Positions 60,461 through 64,000 of a stretch of DNA of 64,000 nucleotides are shown here, piece by piece. Position numbers and translations under genes: made by a program. Below the pieces are notes generated by a model, which searched no databases, was not told the origin of the DNA, and worked only from the letters and a program-made list of their open reading frames with translations. The stretch spans positions 1,478,501 through 1,542,500 of the forward strand of contig NZ_CP095046.1 in NCBI RefSeq assembly GCF_022919215.1, written 5' to 3'. This DNA comes from Hymenobacter cellulosilyticus. GTDB lineage: Bacteria > Bacteroidota > Bacteroidia > Cytophagales > Hymenobacteraceae. Positions within the stretch are counted from its first letter, which is position 1. Each line of letters opens with the position of its first letter.

Positions 60461-62977
60461 ATGATTTCTTTCCAGAATAAATTTTTACTGCTGCTAACGG
60501 TGCTGGCTCTGAATGGAGCGGCTTCCGCGCCCGAGGCGTGGGCCCAAGTCTCTACGGCCGTTAGCGGGGAGCCCCAACGCTACGAACTCGGCGGAATTAC
60601 CGTCAGTGGGGCTTCTTATCTAGATACCAATACGCTTATTGGCCTAACGGGTTTGAAAATCGGTGACCCGGTGACGGTGCCCGGCGAAGAAATAGGCAAA
60701 GCCATCCGCCGCCTTTGGGACCAGGGCATTCTGGGTGATGTAAGCGTTTCAATTGCGCGCATCGAGGGCAACAAGATTTACTTGGACTTCAACTTGAAGG
60801 AGCGGCCCCGCTTGTCAAAGTTTGAGTTTACCGGTATCAGCAAGGGCCAGGCTGATGATCTGAAAAACAAGATCAAGCTGATCCGAGGCAAAGTAGTCAC
60901 GGACGCCTTGCTCAACAATACTAAGTCCCAGGTGCGGAAGTTCTACACCAACAAGGGCTTCCTGGATGCTAAGGCCACTATCACACAGACGCCCGATTCG
61001 AGCCTGTCGAATAGCGTGGTGCTGAATATCAGTGTGGACAAGGGCAGCAAGATTCGCATCAAGGATATTGCTTTCGAAGGCAACGAAGCTTTTTCGGACA
61101 AGAAGCTCAAAGGCAAGCTGAAGAAGACCAAGGAGCGCAAGTCCTATAAGTTTCTGACTTCTGGCAAGTTTCAGAAGTCCGAGTACGATGCCGACAAGGA
61201 AAAGCTGTTGGAGTTCTATAACTCCCAGGGCTACCGTGATGCCGCCATTGTATCGGACACGCTGATACGCACCGAGGAAGGCCTCGCGCTGCGCATCAAG
61301 ATGGATGAAGGGCCGAAGTACTACTTCCGCAACATCACTTGGAGCGGCAACTACCTCTACGATAACAAGACACTGGCCTCAGTTCTGGGTATCAAGGAGG
61401 GAAGCGTGTACAGTAAAGAAACGCTGGACAAGCGCCTGAACTATAACCCGACGGGCCAGGACATCACCTCGCTTTATATGAACGACGGCTATCTGTTCTT
61501 CCAGATTGAGCCTGTCGAAACCAAGGTGGAAGGCGACTCTATCGATATTGAAATGCGCATCAGCGAAGGTGTGCAGGCCCGAATCAAGGAGGTTAATATT
61601 GCCGGCAACACTAAAACCAGTGACCATGTACTGCGCCGGGAACTGCAGACCCTGCCCGGCGACAAGTTTAACCGGGAACTGCTGATTCGCTCCCAGCGCC
61701 AGATTGCTACCCTGGGTTACTTCGACCCGGAAAAGATTGGTCTGAACCCCGTGCCCAACCAGGCCGAAGGCACCGTGGACATCAACTACACCGTGGTGGA
61801 GAAGCCATCCGACCAGATTACCCTCTCGGGCGGCTGGGGCGGTTACGCCGGCTTCATTGGTACCGTAGGCCTTGTGTTCAACAACTTCTCGTTGCGCAAA
61901 GCCAGCAGCCTACGCAACTGGACGCCAGTTCCGGCCGGCGACGGCCAGCGCCTGGCTCTGAACGTGCAGGCCAACGGTTTGCAGTACCAGGCCTATTCGT
62001 TCTCCTTCACCGAGCCTTGGCTGGGTGGCCGCAAGCCAAACTCGCTGTCCTTTAGCCTGAACAAGAGTATTCAGCGCGTGGGCACCAGCCTGGATGCCAA
62101 TAATGACCAGTCCATTAAGGTGAACAGCGCCTCGCTGGGCCTGGGCCGTCGTCTGCGCGTGCCGGATGACTACTTCACGTTGAGCAATTCGCTGTCGGTA
62201 AGCCAGTACAAGCTGAAGAACTACCCCTATATCCAGGGATTTGCTAACGGTACCGGCAACGCTACCAACATTACTTTCAACACGACCTTGTCGCGCAACA
62301 GCATCGACAACCCGACTTATACGCGTCGGGGCTCGTCGCTGGCGCTGAGCGTAAACCTGACCCCACCATATTCTATTTTTAAAGGTTCGCACCCGAGTGT
62401 GAACGAGTGGGTTGAATTCCACAAGTGGATGTTCGATGCCTCGTGGTTTACGCCCATCGTCGGCAAGCTGGTACTGAATACCCGGGCCCACTTTGGCTTT
62501 ATCGGTACTTACAACTCCAGCCGGCCAATTGGTCCCTTCGAGCGGTTCAAGCTGGGCGGTTCGGGCCTGGGTTATGGTGGCTCGTCCAATTTCCTGGTGG
62601 GTACCGAATACGTAGGCCTGCGCGGGTATGATGACCCGAACGACGCCAACGCTATTCAGAACCCTAACTCCAGCGGCGGTGTTGCTTACAATAAATACGT
62701 ACTGGAAATGCGTTATCCAGTGTCGCTGAACCCGGCGGCTACGGTGTACATTCTCAGCTTCGCCGAGGCTGGTAATGCCTTCGAAGCCTACAAGGACTAC
62801 AACCCCTACAAGCTTTACCGCTCGGTTGGCGTTGGCGCCCGGATTTTCATGTCGGCATTTGGTTTGCTTGGTTTCGACTACGGCTATGGTTTCGACGCGG
62901 TTCCCCGGTACTCCTCCGGGCAGGCGCTTCAGGACAAAGGCCATTTCCACTTCATCATTGGTCAGCAGATTCGCTAA
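60461..62977 (+). CDS. bamA: Outer membrane protein assembly factor BamA
   Basis: Outer-membrane insertase, 838 residues. The signal peptide ends near AWAQ, residues 1-29. Five POTRA domains lie in about 40-450; each begins with a beta strand such as YELGGITVSGASYLDTNTLI, LSKFEFTGISKGQADDLKNK and IRIKDIAFEGNEAFSDKKLK. The barrel (about 460-838) has the Omp85 motif VGLRGYDDP near 725 and a closing GHFHFIIGQQI. Downstream skp genes for its chaperone are in the same direction. Essential in Gram-negative bacteria. Confidence 0.96.
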   Translation: MISFQNKFLLLLTVLALNGAASAPEAWAQVSTAVSGEPQRYELGGITVSGASYLDTNTLIGLTGLKIGDPVTVPGEEIGKAIRRLWDQGILGDVSVSIARIEGNKIYLDFNLKERPRLSKFEFTGISKGQADDLKNKIKLIRGKVVTDALLNNTKSQVRKFYTNKGFLDAKATITQTPDSSLSNSVVLNISVDKGSKIRIKDIAFEGNEAFSDKKLKGKLKKTKERKSYKFLTSGKFQKSEYDADKEKLLEFYNSQGYRDAAIVSDTLIRTEEGLALRIKMDEGPKYYFRNITWSGNYLYDNKTLASVLGIKEGSVYSKETLDKRLNYNPTGQDITSLYMNDGYLFFQIEPVETKVEGDSIDIEMRISEGVQARIKEVNIAGNTKTSDHVLRRELQTLPGDKFNRELLIRSQRQIATLGYFDPEKIGLNPVPNQAEGTVDINYTVVEKPSDQITLSGGWGGYAGFIGTVGLVFNNFSLRKASSLRNWTPVPAGDGQRLALNVQANGLQYQAYSFSFTEPWLGGRKPNSLSFSLNKSIQRVGTSLDANNDQSIKVNSASLGLGRRLRVPDDYFTLSNSLSVSQYKLKNYPYIQGFANGTGNATNITFNTTLSRNSIDNPTYTRRGSSLALSVNLTPPYSIFKGSHPSVNEWVEFHKWMFDASWFTPIVGKLVLNTRAHFGFIGTYNSSRPIGPFERFKLGGSGLGYGGSSNFLVGTEYVGLRGYDDPNDANAIQNPNSSGGVAYNKYVLEMRYPVSLNPAATVYILSFAEAGNAFEAYKDYNPYKLYRSVGVGARIFMSAFGLLGFDYGYGFDAVPRYSSGQALQDKGHFHFIIGQQIR

Positions 62978-63021
62978 TTGTTTGGCGGTCTGCCCCGCCG
63001 CTACACAACTATCTACTTGAC

Positions 63022-63711
63022 ATGAAAAAGCTCCATTCCCTGCTGTTGGGCGCCCTTCTGCTACTGACGGCTCCGGCCGCACTGGCCCAGAAATTTGGCT
63101 ACGTTGACTCTGAGTTCATTATGGGCAAGATGCCGGCCTATTCCCAGGCGCAGCAGGAACTGAATACATTATCGGCCAACTGGCAGAAGGATATCGAGAG
63201 CCAGAAGAAGGACCTGGATAAATTGTACCGCAACTACCAAGCGGAAGAAGTGCTCCTGACCGAGCCCATGAAGAAGAAGCGTCAGGACGAGATTCTGAAG
63301 AAGGAGCAGGATGTAAAGGCCTACCAGAACAAGATTTTCGGGTACGAGGGTCAACTGTTCAAAAAACGCCAGGAGCTCACCAAGCCCGTGCAGGATCAGG
63401 TGTTCGAAGCCATTGAGAAAGTAGCCAAGAAAAAGCAGCTGGCCATCATTTTCGACAAAGCCGGCGACCTGACGATGCTGTATACCAACCCAACGCATGA
63501 CTACACGGAATTTGTGATGGAAGAATTGGGTTTAGCATCTGAAGACCGGAACCAGCCGGGCCAAAAAGGTGCCGTCCGCACTGTGACGACTCCGAAAACA
63601 CCCGCTGGCGACGAAACTGCCACCGACACAGATGCCGGTGCAGCCCCCGCCACCAAGACCCGCCAGCCTACCAAGGCAACAAATACGCGGCCGGCTAGCC
63701 GAAAAAATTAA
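63022..63711 (+). CDS. OmpH/Skp family periplasmic chaperone (copy 1)
   Basis: A 229-residue periplasmic protein, with signal peptide MKKLHSLLLGALLLLTAPAA then KFGYVDSEFIMGKMPAYSQA, the normal Skp start. A long coiled coil (about residues 40-140: WQKDIESQKKDLDKLYRNYQ and so on) forms the tentacle-like grip. A Thr/Ala/Pro-rich, probably disordered tail of 60 residues follows, which is not in E. coli Skp. It escorts unfolded outer-membrane proteins to BamA, encoded just before. Confidence 0.92.
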   Translation: MKKLHSLLLGALLLLTAPAALAQKFGYVDSEFIMGKMPAYSQAQQELNTLSANWQKDIESQKKDLDKLYRNYQAEEVLLTEPMKKKRQDEILKKEQDVKAYQNKIFGYEGQLFKKRQELTKPVQDQVFEAIEKVAKKKQLAIIFDKAGDLTMLYTNPTHDYTEFVMEELGLASEDRNQPGQKGAVRTVTTPKTPAGDETATDTDAGAAPATKTRQPTKATNTRPASRKN

Positions 63712-63751
63712 CTTTGCCCTTGCAACCTAACTTTCTGAAAGTTTCCCCTTA

Positions 63752-64000
63752 ATGAACATCATGAACAAAATCCGTCTTGCCCTAGCTGTAGCCGTTCTCA
63801 CGTTCAGCACGGCCACCTCGGCCCTGGCGCAAGCCCTCTGAAAATTGGTTATACCAGCGTAGAATACGTTCTGAGCCAGATGCCGGAGAGCCGGCAGATT
63901 GAATCAGATTTGAAAGCTTACAGCTCCCAGCTCGAAGCCCAGCTGAAAAGCAAGTACGCCGACTACCAGGCCAAGGCTGAAGCTTACCAGAAGGGTGCTT
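63752..64000 (+). CDS. OmpH/Skp family chaperone (copy 2), incomplete at window edge, frameshift near 63834
   Basis: The ATG at 63752 (or 63761, in the same frame) opens MNKIRLALAVAVLTFSTATS with cleavage near ALAQ. A break at CCC 63834-63836 is repaired by one C, joining AQAPLKIGYTSVEYVLSQMP, then SRQIESDLKAYSSQLEAQLK, a typical Skp helix. The remaining sequence lies outside the window. The tandem skp duplication is common in Bacteroidota. Confidence 0.82.

Overview
The window looks like chromosome of a GC-rich Bacteroidota, most likely Hymenobacter or another Hymenobacteraceae. I infer this from roughly 60% GC, promoters of the Bacteroidota type (TAnnTTTG at -7, TTG at -33), a bifunctional MurF-alanine racemase, CarboxypepD_reg and DUF5686-type outer-membrane proteins, a DUF6089 pair beside nadK/uppS/bamA/skp, and a TetR-TolC-MFP-RND efflux locus. 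No phage, insertion sequence, CRISPR array or plasmid gene is visible. The species call is inference.

Layout. 1-5.9 kb: three tandem secreted M28 metallopeptidases, then ispF. 6.1-13.5 kb: TetR regulator with a candidate operator, RND efflux operon, small ACP-like protein. 13.5-24.6 kb: cell-envelope genes (DUF1232, NlpC/P60, PAP2, FkbM methyltransferase, DUF5686 receptor-like protein), an SDR, a tRNA-Thr(CGU). 24.7-35.9 kb: two ferritin-like proteins, EamA and MFS transporters, recX, a PLP deaminase, a YfhO membrane protein. 36-43 kb: murF-alr, an OmpA lipoprotein, feoAB. 43-51.9 kb: serine protease, hydrolases, TPR histidine kinase, selD and mnmH (selenouridine tRNA modification), pdxJ. 52-64 kb: YqeY, CvpA, a glutamine amidotransferase, CBS protein, then a long outer-membrane-biogenesis run: single-POTRA Omp85, nadK, two DUF6089 proteins, uppS, bamA and two skp/ompH genes.

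Most notable signal: a family of intergenic elements built from contiguous octamers of the form GGTGARNT. Four copies (5286-5388, 5924-6026, 51030-51148, 52424-52535) have the plan four octamers, loop, four octamers inverted. In three of them the loop is exactly 39 nt. Copies often fill the gap between neighbouring genes to within a few bases. Two further elements of about 160 bp (15876-16036, 31815-31972) share a different plan: long inverted arms enclosing a central terminator-like hairpin.

Caution on gene models: seventeen to eighteen single-base frame breaks occur in fourteen otherwise well-conserved genes. Each is repaired by adding one base, nearly always to a run of G or C. This looks like homopolymer under-calling rather than gene decay, so I annotate those genes over their full restored span.
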